Positions 46,985 through 60,009 of a DNA stretch of 64,000 nucleotides are shown here, piece after piece; the stretch's first letter is position 1, and every line of letters starts with the position of its first letter. Made by a program: the position numbers and the translations under genes. The DNA is taken from positions 1,862,501 to 1,926,500 of the forward strand of contig NC_084923.1 of the NCBI RefSeq assembly GCF_958298935.1. The letters are read 5' to 3'. Origin of the DNA: Phragmites australis. Its lineage: Eukaryota > Streptophyta > Magnoliopsida > Poales > Poaceae. The notes below the pieces were generated by a model. That model searched no databases. It saw only the letters and a list, made by a program, of their open reading frames with translations, and was not told where the DNA came from.

Positions 46985-47712
46985 CGGCAAAGGCGGCGGC
47001 GGCGAAGGGCGGCGGGCGGGAAGCTTGGCTTGGGAGCCTGGGGTTTGGAGTTGTTTCGCGATTTCTCCGCTTCTCCCGCCCGCGCCCAAAATGTATCCGC
47101 CAGAAGCGCGCTACGCGAATTGTGCTAGCAGCGCGCGTACGCCGCAACGCACCCTTGTCCTTGTGGCCGGCCGGGACGGTCTAAGCGGCTGGATTTTTTA
47201 ATTTTATATTTTGAATTTCAAATTTAGCAACTTTAGACGCCTATTTGAAAAAATAGCACGAATAAGCTTTTGTGGTCTGTTGAAAAGACGACAGATGTCT
47301 GTCACTCTTACAACTGGCAATATGTTTTAAAAAATAAACTTATCACCTAAAAATACAACATTCTATTATTCTCATAATTCAAAACACTACGTAAATTACT
47401 ATAAAAAATTCTAAAAAATATATATTATGTAGAGTATGTTAACATCTAGCTCTCACAAAATTTTCAACTCAAAAAGTTACTTATACAATAAGAAAAAAAA
47501 TGTTAGGGCGACAGATATCTATATACTATTTTTTTTTCAAACGGTTGTCTAAATTTGAAATTTTAAAATAAAAAATCTAAGCAGCTATGGTGGGTGGCAC
47601 TGGTGCGGACTCTGGCTCGGCCCAGAGAACTTTCTTTTTAGAGGAAGACCCAGAGAACTTGGGCTACGGCCCACGGAAGGTTTTAGGGGAAACTATTTAG
47701 GCCCAGACCGAT
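46985..47712. other. POLD2 upstream region and spacer
   Basis: 46985-47200 is GC-rich and probably the 5' UTR and promoter of POLD2 (a frame open upstream of the ATG has no other support). From 47200 on the DNA is AT-rich with no gene. Confidence 0.45.
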
Positions 47713-47721
47713 AAGCTCAGT

Positions 47722-49035
47722 GAGTTTTTTTATTTTTATATTTCCTAACATAAATATTTATTTAAATATACTTCAGATGGAAAGATTTACGAAAATAGAC
47801 GTGTACCATTCTCTCATGAGGCAATTAGATACTTACTGTCTCCTAAAAGGACGATAAGCAATCCCGTTCATGTCACAGACCCTTACCGTCCTCCCATAAG
47901 CAAATAGGCCTTACATCCAGCGGTATATGAGCAGTCCCGTTCATGTCAATGGCCCTTACCGTCCTCCCATAAGCAAATAGGCCTTACATCCAGCGGTGTA
48001 TGAGCAGTCCCGTTCATGTCAATGGCCCTTACCGTCCTCCCATAAGGCAAATAGGCCTTACATCCAGCGGTGTATAAACAGTAACCTATGTAAACAGCAC
48101 TTGGTGGCTTAAATTTTCACTCCTACCTTTTCTATTTAAAACAATGGTCTTTTATTGCTCTAAAAATCTTTAAAAAAATTATACGTGTTTCATAATTTAT
48201 GTGGACCCACTTTAATTAAATTTAAATAGAAATATGGTGTAGAATTTAAATTAAAATTCTCAAAAAAAAAGCTACTTTTATATATTCTAACAATTGTTAG
48301 GACCTCAAATAATTTTCAAAAAACTATAAAAATTCACTAATATTCTTTTTATGTGATGTGATAATTTCTAAAATTATTTCCAATCCAAAGCTATATAGTG
48401 AAAAAATAAGTTCCTTTATAATGCTGTATTTTTTTCAACATAATTAAAAAATACATATAAATATAGCATTACAAAGGAACTAACTTTTTTTACCGTATAA
48501 ACTAGTATAGAAATAATTTTTGAAATTATCACACCATATAAGAAGAATATTAGTAAATTTTTCTAGATTTTTAAAATTTTATTTGTGACCCTAACAATTG
48601 TTAGAAGTTATAAAAGTAGTATTTTTAGAATTTTAATTTAAATTCTACACAGTCTTTTTATGTGAATTCAATTAAAATAGGTTGCACATGGATTATGAAA
48701 TATGTACAAAACTTTTTAGAATTTTTTGAGTAACATAATAACACTATTTTGAACATAAAAGACAAGAGAAGAAATTGAAGCCACTAAGTACGGTCCCCAC
48801 AGGTTACTGTGCATGCACTGGAGCTGACGGTCTTTTAGGGACTATAAGGCCTACCCATCCCGTGGTAGAGTGGTAAGGGGCTATAGCATGAGTGGGACTG
48901 CTTACCGTCTTTTTATTGTACGGTAAGGGTCTAACCGTCCCATTAAATGACGGTACGTGTCTATTTTTTAAATTTTTTCATCTAAAATATATTTAAATAA
49001 ATATTTATGTTAGAAAATATTTTAAAAAAAAACTC
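47722..49035. mobile_element. Foldback (long-hairpin) MULE-like element, 1.3 kb
   Basis: Almost the whole 1314 bp is one imperfect palindrome. Left end GAGTTTTTTTATTTTT pairs with the complement of the right end, and CTAACATAAATATTTATTTA occurs in both arms; further in, AAATTTAAATTAAAATTCT and CTAACAATTGTTAG recur in complementary positions up to a centre near 48440. The flanks are AAGCTCAGT (47713-47721) and AAGCTCCGT (49036-49044), an 8-of-9 match that suggests a 9-bp Mutator-type duplication. No coding sequence. The left arm holds a 73-bp tandem repeat. Confidence 0.85.
47864..48078 (+). repeat. 73-74-bp tandem repeat, nearly three copies, in the left arm of the foldback element
   Basis: Units start CAGCGGT at 47918, 47991 and 48065; a partial unit precedes them from 47864. 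Each contains GTTCATGTCA, CCTTACCGTCCTCCCATAAG and CAAATAGGCCTTACATC. The right arm carries only one, diverged, counterpart. Confidence 0.9.
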
Positions 49036-49044
49036 AAGCTCCGT

Positions 49045-52000
49045 AGTCGAGTCGCAATGTTGCGCCACTGCCCGTTAGGCGACTGCTCGGCGTTCGCACG
49101 TGTTCCTCGTACCCTGTTTTTCAATTGCGTGAATGATTGTACTGAGTTGCAAATATTGAAACATCCAAACTATATTCTTTTTTAGAACTAGAGGTAATCC
49201 TGGCTCCCTGCGATTCCTGTAGAATGAAAGAGTCTTACCGGAGTTCGTTTCAAAAAAGAGTCTTGCCATAATCATATATACTTACCCCATAGAACTTATC
49301 TTCTCTATCTTGCTTGGTGGCAAATACACCCTAGAGGCTTGTGACAAAGTCATGGGACCCTTTGACCTTTGTCGTAACTTTCCAGTAGCACATACGTGTT
49401 ATCCAAGCCATTCGAGTCACAGTTGAAGAGGATGGTGTCGATCCAGGAAAAGAAAACACGAAAATTTCAATACAATAGATTATTGCATATCAAAATCGTC
49501 CATTTATGTTGAAATTAGTGTTGAAGGTTAGGTTAAAAAAAATTATAAGGTAGTAGATAAAATAAATAAATAGATGAGTGTTATGTGAGAGATAGATGAT
49601 TAAGATAGACTATAAGTGTATAAGTATATGTAGAATTATATATTTTTAAGATAAATTAGTTAAAGGAGCTGATGCATAATAGGGCCAGGGATGCATGCAA
49701 ATGTAACGCTAGTAGAAGCCATATGTGACTCTAACTTATAGTGATTCGCGAAAGATTTCTTTAGTTTTTTCATGATTGTGTTTCACATGACCCATGAGCC
49801 CAATTGCGCCATGACGTTTGTTCCTGTCATACGTGGGGGGAAGGTTGTTTGATTCATTTGTATTGAAAGAAAAGATGTTCCCTAACTTTTTTTTAGAGAC
49901 TTAGTTGTGAATATAGGAACTGGACTAAAACGAACTGCAAAATGATAGTTGAGTGTGAAAGAAAACCTAGAAGAGTACTAATTCACCTAAGACATTTGTA
50001 TGTCAATATTCCGCACTCACACTCCTATGTCGCTCATGGGCAACCTGAGAGGCAATAACTTCACCCCACTAAGAAAGCGCCACTTCACTGCCTCTAGCGA
50101 GCGACGACGAGGACTCTAATAGTGACTCCTCTCCTCGTCGGTGGCAATGCGATGGTTCGATGGCTGGAGCTGGGAGGCTGGAGGGTGTGTAGTTAGTGCA
50201 GCGGTACGTGTTGATGTGGTTTCTTGCTCAACCAGTCGCAATGGACATTAATGTTGTTCTATGTAGCGACGGTTTTTCTCCTTAGTGTTTTTCCCTATCT
50301 CATGGGTGGTGTACTGTCGTCTGAGTCTAACTTCTTCTTTATCAATACAATAGGCATCTCTCTTACTTATTCGTTTAAAACATTTGTGTGTCATCACTAA
50401 AATGACTCTTTAGCTAGTGTCTAATGGTTTTAGACTGATTATGCGAGTCAAACAAATCTTGTCAATTATTTCTGGTTCCACCCTCTATACCAGTAATACT
50501 ATCAGTTCTTAAAAAAAGTTGTACAGTAGCATCCTGGAAGCTGAGATATTCGAAGTGACACTCGTGTGCCATGGACAAACAAGTCCTCTGAAAAAACCTC
50601 ATATATTATTTCCGTGACACACGTGTCTTATGTTGTTGTGTCAACATACATATAGCCACAATGAAGTCATTTTGATTTTCTTCCCTATAACCCATTTTAT
50701 TGCAAATAGTCATGTCATATTTCTCCTTTGATTGGTTTTGCTCCCTTTCACTCACGTGACATGTTTATTTAGACTTATTTTTTTATCATTTGACACGACA
50801 TGGTGGTAGCGTGTGACTTTAGGCTGAATGCAATGTATTTGTGTGACTCATTCTTCACATAATAATTATCATTATTCTACATTTTATCACTGCCGTTGGA
50901 TCCTGAAATATTTAGACTCACAGTATGACCTATCTAGAAGTAATAAGATGTCATATAAATATATCACATCAGTGAAAATCACATAAACATTAGGACCAAA
51001 CCAAGCTGAAATAATAAGTGGGATGTTGCAACAAAGACAGTTATAAGGAGAAAACTCAAAATCAAAATGACTTTTGAGATGGCTTTTACAATTTTTTCTA
51101 GTTTTTTTGACAGAACTATATGGACAAATTCTGCTGTTCGCCGGAAGAAAGCGGTGAGTTTTTTTTAATAAAATAACTTTAATTTTTGCCACTGTCCTGA
51201 TCTTCATTGAAGACCATATAAAAACCGACTCCATCTTAAATACAGTCGACAAAGTTACAAGAGCTGCATATCGAACCATTAACTCGTTGGTTGACTCTCC
51301 TTGAGCTTACCAATAGAGCCCTCGTTCGCTAAGGAAGCCGTGAGTTTCTCATCTTTTTTGTCTCCAACCGTTCCACAAGCCCAAATGACATGAATCATGC
51401 ATGACGCGTGCGAAGATTCCGTGGAGGGAGAGGGACTGCCCGATTTAATTAGAGGCGCTAGGCTAATCACAAGCCGAAGGCGGATGGGAAGTTCCGTAGC
51501 TCGCTGCAGGCGAAGGAGAGCCGGCCCATTCGGCGGATGACCGCGACAGATGAACAAATCAGGCAAGTAATCCCTGTCACGCCACGCACCTACAAACCAC
51601 TGCGTCCAATGGGCGCGTTTCTACAACGGATAGAGAGCATCTGTATTCTAAACACAGCCTCTGCACCCGTGACCAAAGAAAGAAGAACGTGAGAGCGATT
51701 GGATCCAGCAAAAAATGGCGAAATTCGAGTGCTGCATAGGTCATTCATGCCAATGCTTTTGTTAGCTCGTGCTCCAAGAGGCAAATTGCCTCACTTGCCT
51801 GGCTGCATCTGCATGTGAGCATCTGTGTGTACTTTAAGCTTAGAGTTACGAACAGGGTCTTAAAAGGGGTTTAATAATTTGTCACTGTGCTTTGGTCTTC
51901 ATTAAAAACTATAATTTGACAAATTTCACATTAAAACATAAATTGCAACAATTGAGCATCTTGCTCGGCTGCATACGAAGATCTAACAAGCCCGCAGGCA

Positions 52001-55000
52001 TGCACTCACCGTGCCCACCGCCCGAGCGTGAGCTCTTTCGCACAGGAACCGGATCTAACAAGCATATGCTCTGTGCTTTTGGTGCTTACGTGGATGGATA
52101 AAGCAAAGGAGGAAATCGTTGAATAAACAAGAGGAAGTAGTAATGGTCGTCTTTTCTTCTCAAGTCTGCTGATGATGTAGCTCCGTAAGCAGGAGCAGCA
52201 TCGGTTGTACGTACGCACGCTGGGGCTGAGCTCACGGTTTCTTTTCTTTTCTTTTTTCTCATGAGACGAGCCCGTGGTTTCTATTCCTGCAGAAGTTGCT
52301 TTATCTGGCAGCTGATCTATGAGATGTCGGTAGTGCGTTGTTTTTCTTGCCATTGTCGGTGGCGAAACTTGCTTTTATCATCAGGGTCATACGACGCAAC
52401 GAAATTCCACAAATCATATAGAAAATTATTATTATTCTCAGCTAGTCATTTATGTTATTGATCTAATCGTGCAAAATCTCGATAGTTCTTCTCGGTTAGC
52501 TCCGTTCCTGCCGTCACCCCATCTGCGCAAAACCTGCAATTCGACACAGCTGAATAGTGGATTCCGAGGTTTCATCTTGTACAGAGACGTCAAGCAACAA
52601 ACCGTTCACATTGACAAAGGCAACGGAGCACCAACCCGGTTACGATCTATCCACAGAGCCCAGGCAACAGTAGCGCACCAGATCGCCCATACCCAGGCGG
52701 GAGAGGAATTGTGTAGGGATGGGACTGGGAAGGAACACAGACCCTTCACCTGATTTTGCCGTCCCACCGAGACCAGATCTAGGTGTGCCCACCTTCCGCG
52801 ACAGCCGACAGGCCCCGGAAAGCGACCCGCGAGACCGCGCCGGCCGTGCAGCTGCACCGCAGAAACCCGGCAAAAATTTCTCCTCTGGCAGTCTAGCTCC
52901 ATGTCCCACCCACAGGAACGGGCGAACGAACTGCCGGACGGCGCCATTGGACAAAGTTACCTGATTTCCGGTTTCGTTGCTGCTGACCTACACGCAAATA
53001 ATCCGAGAACCAAAGAAGAAACCGAACTAAAATAGCCAATTTTGGTGGTCTGTTCGGTTTTCGATTTTCTCTTTGGTTTTTAAAATGTTCCAAACCGGTT
53101 TTCAGTTTATAATTCGGTTTTCAACTTTTTAAAACCGAACTAACTTAATAAACCGAATTGATGTATATGCCATAAAAAAATACCCGTTCGGCCTAACCAA
53201 ATAAGCCCAGCATCGTAGCTATATCCTTAGAAGACTTCTACAGTACACCTAAATGAGTGCATGCCGTTCATTTTCTTTATCCGGTGGTTTAGATTGGCCC
53301 AATAATACTCTATCATCCATCAGTATCATGGGTATCATTAAAGAGTATCATGGGTATCATAAGGGTAGGATTGGAAAAAAAAACCCATGATAAACTTGTA
53401 AATTATATGTTTAATTAGGAAAGGTCAAAATATTAGTTTATTCTTCGGATAAGCTTTCACTTATTTTGTTCATTTCATTTATTAGGGTTTTCACCCTCCG
53501 TTGGCCGGTCGATGATGGGTGGCGAAGGTCCGAAGTCCGGTCAGTCAATGACGTAATTACCCCTAAGGGTACCAAGATAATTACAATAATACCTACTAAA
53601 ATGGACGGTTAGATCACAACAATAATACTCTCCCCCATTTAGTATCATGGTGTACTGTAAAATGTTCTATATCCTTAGACCAGCCCACCCCTAGACCTAC
53701 TGTGGTGTCCCATGAGAAATCAACAGCAATAGTGAAGCTCTACTAACTATATCATCAGCCGACCATCATAAGTATGATATGATCTGTGGAGTCGGATGCT
53801 GGTTGGGGAGTTGGAGAGACTCTGGTAGTGGATGTGTAGTGCCAGAGTTTAAATAATTGAGATTTGGGTAAAAGGAAAGGTATATTTGGCTTAACAAAAG
53901 AAATGGAGTGCCGTGTACTAGAAAGGTCCAGGTTCCTGTCTTTAGAAAACAAATAAAGGTTCTTGGTGCCTGAACCGAATGGTCGGTGGGAGCTTCTTCT
54001 GCGGATAAGGAATAGTTTTAAGACGGAGATACATATGATTCGGAGATAAAATGGACTGTACGTTCCAGCAGGAATCCGTTCAAGGCTCAACTCATTAGTA
54101 TTTAACTTCGTGTGGAAAAAGTTTCAACGCATACATTTATTTAAATTAGACATGAGCGTGGGCCTAATTTGTTGCAATTTTCGCCAATAATACTTCACCC
54201 CTGCGTGTTTCAAAGTCATGCCACCTACTTTAAACCAACCAAGAAACCCCACCTGCTTGAAAACGTGTTCTACGTCTCTTCCTTTGTCTAAGTCTAGCGT
54301 GGAATGATACCCATATTAGCGTATCATTCATGCACATAATGGTGAACATGTATTCCTACAGGTAAAACAGTCTTAAAGTTTTTTTTTTTTTTTGGCAGTC
54401 ACAGCATGCGATGTACAGACTACAGAGACGTTATCGCAACTGAGGCGATCGCAGTTCACAGTTCCTCGATGGCGACTAGTGAATTGCATGCTACCTTTTT
54501 CAACCGATCGTGATCGATAGCTCTGTCAAAGCAACAGAACAACTGCTGATTTTGATCGCTCTGACAATGACGAGGGACGACGGGCAGTCGACGGCCTATA
54601 ATTCACGCACCATAATTCTAATCACTGGTCCGTACTTATATCATCTTCAACCATATTTCTCTCATTTATTTCATTCCTAACTTCTCTTCATGTTCCCATC
54701 ACCTTTATTTTATCTCATCTTTAACATTCAACAACTTCTTTTTGAAAGTATTATACTTTGTTTACATCTTGTATAACTACATGTTGCCTCTTTTAGTTTC
54801 TTCATGTAAGCATTTTTTATCGGCATTTTGAGTTGCCAATTTATAACTACACTTTGTTCTCTTTCTTTTCCTTCCTATAATGAAAAGTCAGAGTACCTGT
54901 CATCTTCCTTAAAAAAGAAGATAATCAACTTGCATGTCAGTATATAATCCAGAACTGAACTGGGCAAAAGGCAACGACGGGAACTGATGGCGTCTCGTTT

Positions 55001-55294
55001 TCTAGACTGCGCCGTGTAACAATAATCACCATCACGAGACCATTCCAAGCAGCTCAATGAGTCGTCGTTGGAGCAGCTAGTTCATTCCAAGCACTCCAGC
55101 CTGATCGCTTTCGGCTCTTGCCAACCGATGCACTCATGTTGATCGGTGCTGATGAGCGTTTGTGTCTACTTCAGAGTTCAGATAAAAAAATAGGTCATCA
55201 GCAACATTAAGCAAGTATGACAGTATTAACTCTGCTAAAATGATTGAGCTGAAAGTAGTCCCCTAATCCTGCATATTGTGCCATATGTCAACAC
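49045..55294. other. Gene-poor intergenic region
   Basis: No gene supported. Frames at 52469-52964 are open on both strands but have no recognisable domain. AATAATACTCT...AGTATCATGG occurs twice in direct orientation (about 53300-53330 and 53620-53650), flanking a unit I cannot name. 53030-53150 is rich in CGGTTTT/AAAACCG phrases. A T-run lies at about 54380-54393. Confidence 0.4.
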
Positions 55295-55296
55295 TA

Positions 55297-55553
55297 CTCC
55301 ATCCAGACTAAAATAAATATCATTTTGGGTTATACGCAATGAACTGTTTCAAATTTTAGCTATAAATTAGCTTGTATTGAGTTCGAATACTTGAAAATGA
55401 TATAAATATATTTCTCTCAAAAATACTTTTTATAATAATATACTTTTACTACACTTTATCAATGAATTATATTACAACAACAAATAATAGTTAAAGTTGT
55501 ATTTTAAGACCGTGTCAATGCCCAAAATAACATTTATTTCGGGCTGGAGGGAG
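55297..55553. mobile_element. Stowaway-type MITE
   Basis: Starts CTCCATCCAGACTAAAATAA and ends TTATTTCGGGCTGGAGGGAG, giving terminal inverted repeats, with TA on both sides (55295-55296 and 55554-55555). Interior is AT-rich and non-coding. Confidence 0.85.
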
Positions 55554-55555
55554 TA

Positions 55556-58500
55556 TAACTTTGCTCATTTATGCCGGTTACATGACATTATGGCTGGAGT
55601 GGTGAGATTGATTGTCTGTATAGACCGTATGTGTAGATTGAGTGGAAGCAAGCTAAACGGAATTATTTATTATATTATTCTTGAGGAGAAAAAGGAGCCA
55701 TAACATTCGTTTTCAAAGTTACAAAATTACCATTTTAATCAGAAAAAAATCTAAATCACTTATTGTTATAAGTATCTAACGGTCTAGATTAAATCAAAGA
55801 GTCCATATCAAATACGATTAATAAATAGCTAAATTCAAAAAACAAAGAGTCCATATCAAATACGATTAATTAATACCTAAATTCGGAATTAAACATTATA
55901 AAAATTTGAAATTTGATTGTCAAAGAAAAATATCTAAATAAAGAGATCAAATAAAATAAAATTAATAATAATTAGCATTGGGGTTATAATAGAAAAATAA
56001 GGATCCATATCAATATAGTCTTATAAAAAATAAAAAATCTAAATAAAGAGTCCATGTAAAATATAATTAATCAATGGATAAAATGCACAATAAAAATTAA
56101 TGATTTTTTAAATTTTTATTAAGATAATAGATTAAGAAGCATTGTATAGCTCAATATCATCATATCGAAAGGGCATCAGGCAAGGTACAACATGCAGAAA
56201 AGGTAAAACTATTTTGATTTTGGTTTGGCTACCTACACGTGACGCGTGATTTTAATAGTTGATTAAAACATATAAGAATCGAACCAATGCATGTATATGA
56301 TTCGGGTACAAGTTTGAAGCTTACATGATTTTATTTTTCAATAACATAGGTTTTTTTTTCTAATTTTATGTGTTTTGTAACTAAATAATAAAGAGACTAA
56401 TTTTTAATCAAAGATATAATGATAAAAATATTACAACAAGACTAACCACGCTATTCGCGTGGACCAACTTGATTATATTTGTTAAAAAGAATAGTATTTA
56501 ATTAGTTGTATCTGTCTGAACAGACTGAGCTGGGTTTCTATAGGGTTGACCTAATCTGATGTCTTATAAGTGAATGTAAGAGTTGAGATTGTGATTGGTT
56601 GCTCGTATGAATATAATTTTACGATACTAACAAGTAAGTTGATCTGTATAAATATGTATCTACCGAATCAAATTAAAATAGTGTATATAGACAACAAAAC
56701 ATATTTTTCCCTAAAATCTATACGCATCCATCGAGTTAAGTTCCTCCGCATGCAACCAATCAACCCCTAACATCATAATTGAGTTACGTTGCTGTCAGTA
56801 TGCCATAAATCGACCCAAGCTGCCATAGACAATTCCATGGCAATAATTCACCACTCATTTTGCGCTGGATGATGGAAGTTCTTCCAATCTTTTAGGCATA
56901 CTCATTCACATCATCGTAGAGATGATTACTGTTATCCAATCGCATAAGCAGCAGGACGGGCTAGCATTGCAGATCTTTATTTAACAGAAGCGCATTCTCA
57001 GAAAATCTCAATCTAGGTTCATGTTAGCTTGCATTAGGCGCCGCCATGTGGTGGACCTCGAAGACTGCTGCCACCCGAATTCCGGGAGCCTCTGTCCTCA
57101 GCAACTCCGGTGATTATAGATAGCAATCAACTCTTATTACCGTGGTATACAGAGAATAAAAGTGATTTACGGTGAAATAAAATTGATGTGGAGAGAAATC
57201 TTATTTATATGGAGGAGAATTTTGAAAAGCTAGTTTTTAAAAGAGATAAAATAAGAGATAACTCTAAACCATATGAGTTATAAAAATTTGAAAATAATAT
57301 CTTTTAAGAAATATACTAAAAAAATAAAAGATAGCAGTTGAAGATAACCATTAGAAATATCTTTAAACTATCTCTAAACATATTCTTTATATTTCGTTCA
57401 CTTCTCGATTTCCCTCACTATTCTCATTCTTTTTATTTCCTCTCATCTCTAACAATTTTCCTTCAAAGTGATTTGTGAAGTGAAAGAAGAGAGAATGCTG
57501 TACTGAAGAGAATAACATTGAAAATCACTTCATGACAGAAAATATGAAGAAAAATCGCTGAAACGTTGAAGAAAAAAAATTCTTTCATGAAAAGAATTTA
57601 CTCCCTAATGAGAATCCATTGTAAATGGTCTTATAGATCACCACTTGCCCCTCTAAAATACATGACGCCAGGGAAGGCAAATCATCGCAGATGCCAATAC
57701 CAATGCGTTTTCAATCTTGTGGATGAGGACCAAGCCCGGTGTATAATTAATCAAAAGTGCTAAAAATTGCTACGTCACAAATATGTTGAATTTTATTTTC
57801 CTTTTCAATGTGTAACATTTTTTTCTCTCAAGGTGAGGTGAGTCTCGTAACATACTATAAAAAATCTTCTAATAACTGTCCTCTCTCGCCTCCCATTTAT
57901 TTGTTTAATGCTAGCACAGGTGTCCAAATAAACATCCCTTCAAAGCTATTGCTTTTCAGCACTATATTTCAGCCTGAAGCATCCTGAGTAAGGAGGTAAA
58001 TTGGGTACAACGGGTATGAGCGGTGCTCATTTATATTTGTATATATCGTTTTTTTATTTATTCATCCACGAACGCCTATGCGTAAAAAGCTGATCTAAAC
58101 CTGTTATCCACGTCATACCTATTTAATTGTGGGACAATACGACAACATGACAGGACGGTAAGATAGGACGGTACGGTGGGCAACGGCGAGGCAAGGTGAC
58201 GTGGTGGGGTGGCGCGAGGAGGCATGGGGTGGCAGTGGCAAGACGGGGTGGTGCGACGCGGGGCGGCGACGAGACAGAGTGGTGGCGGCACGGTGGGGTG
58301 GGTCAGTCTGAGATATTTATATGATGTAGAATGTTAGAGTTTGGAGGTGAGATATTTATATGACAGGTATACGTGTTTCGTAAGTATAGATATGTCTTAT
58401 CTATATCCGTATCTGTTTACCCATCAGGTAGTATATTTTATCCTCGAACATACCCGTATATCATTTGCTATCTATATACTATTATATTAAGGTATTTACA

Positions 58501-59176
58501 TACAGATAATAAATAATCATCGCTAACCCTGAGAGTCTTTCTCTCTCCCCTACTTAGCACCCTGAAGAAATGAACGCTGCAGCTGTTGTGAGAAGGCTTC
58601 AGGTCAAAGCCTAATGCGTTTTATCCGAACACACTCAAAGTTTCCAAACACGAATCTTAACGGCACCGACCGCGCGGGTTGGTTCAGAAGACGCAGCATC
58701 GTTCTTGGCCTGCCAACTCTGTCTATGACACGAGTGCCCCAGCACGGGTGGGACCCACCTGTCTACAACGGGGTTGGCTTCCGCACCGTGTCGCCTTGCA
58801 GGAGCAAGCTAAGCTGTCAGCTGGGGACGTACTTCCTTTTTGCACCCTAGGTAAAGCCTCAACTACAACTTGACCCTGAATATATTGAAAAGTTGCTCGG
58901 AGTACACGGTGGTGCTTAAGGAAAAACTTGTTTGCTTAAGAAAAGGGGAACAATTCCATTTAGTGATTGGGGGATACATGCTTCAGTATAAATCTTCCAA
59001 CTCCAGTTTTTCTCGCATTCCAAAAGACAATTTTGACTTTCTAAGGACCCTCTATACAATCAGCTAAGGTTCGACTTTCTAGAAAAAGTGGAGCACGCAA
59101 AATTAGCAGTCAACCTCCAAGAAGGTGAAACACTCTAGCTTGGATTTGTAGTGGATAAAGAAATTTAAGTTTTTTT
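55556..59176. other. AT-rich intergenic region
   Basis: No gene supported. 56465-56665 resembles part of the MITE at 2364-2827 (shared phrases TTATATTTGTTAAAAA, TAAGAGTTGA(G/T)ATTGTGATTG). 55795-55870 contains a short direct repeat (AGAGTCCATATCAAATACGA twice). 58130-58310 is a G/A/C-biased low-complexity patch. A frame at 58614-58850 has no recognised motif. Confidence 0.4.
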
Positions 59177-59178
59177 TA

Positions 59179-59448
59179 CTTCCTCTTGCCCTAAATATAA
59201 GTCTATTAGGATAACGATAGGGTCTCTAATATAATATTTTGATTAATAATATCTATATAAATATATTATTTTAAATAAAAAAATTTGTATTATGAAAGCA
59301 TATGTCATGATGAATCTAGTTATATCAACCTTATGCTGTCAATGCATATGATTTTTCGTATATGACTTTTTTCATATTGATAGTCAAAGCTAAAAAAAGT
59401 TTAACTTATAAGAAACCTAAATTTATTTATATTTGGGATTAAAGGTAG
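59179..59448. mobile_element. Degenerate Stowaway-like MITE
   Basis: Left end CTTCCTCTTGCCCTAAATAT and the complement of the right end (CTACCTTTAATCCCAAATAT) are inverted repeats; TA flanks both sides (59177-59178 and 59449-59450). Interior AT-rich. The ends are diverged from the CTCCCTCC consensus. Confidence 0.65.
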
Positions 59449-59482
59449 TATGAAACTACCTGTAAATTTCATAAAATTATCG

Positions 59483-59660
59483 CTCCCTTCGATCATAAAT
59501 ACTTACGCTTTGACTAATATTCAGTCAAACTTTTAAAACTTTGCCTGCCAATAATTTTCAAAATATTTAATTTAAAAAACATAAAAATCATAAGAGTAAG
59601 GTTGTAAACAAAATACTTTTACAATATTATATTTTATTAGATATTATAATTATATTATAA
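59483..59660. mobile_element. Stowaway MITE, right end missing
   Basis: Begins CTCCCTTCGATCATAAATAC and carries the interior phrases seen in the MITE at 4193-4445 (TCAGTCAAACTTTTAAAACT, AAAATACTTTTACAATATTA), but no GGAGGGAG right end is present. Confidence 0.6.
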
Positions 59661-59977
59661 TAGAAAACAGTGATTAAAATTACACATCAAGATGATAAGA
59701 AGTAAAAAACATCACGTGTTTTGACCGGAAGAATAATTCCGAAGAGGATTTCAAAGCGGACTTGTGCTACAAAACAATGCCTGCTAAAATCCAGCGAATA
59801 GCAAATCGTTTTTGACTCGGAATCAATCCACCGTCTCCGAATCCCCAAAACGCTGTTGCGCCAGGCAAAACCGCTGCTGGTTTCTGTCGGTGTGCAATAC
59901 TCCAGGAGTCCGGGGGCCCAGACGAAAAAACGGCCCCACGCAGCTGCTTCGCACCTACCCCTCCCACACGGGGCTGC

Positions 59978-59985
59978 TATAAATA
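59978..59985 (+). promoter_or_regulatory. TATA box of the CDPK gene
   Basis: TATAAATA in GGGCTGCTATAAATAGC, followed about 30 bp downstream by a pyrimidine-rich stretch suited to transcription start near 60010. It is the only good TATA box close upstream of the CDPK leader. Confidence 0.65.
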
Positions 59986-60009
59986 GCGGCTTCTCCCCCT
60001 TCACGCTCT

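Noticed and set aside
52469..52964. Overlapping open frames on both strands with a LINE-like phrase (AWALWIDRNR) on the minus strand
   Set aside because: The match is too short and no reverse transcriptase motif lies nearby.
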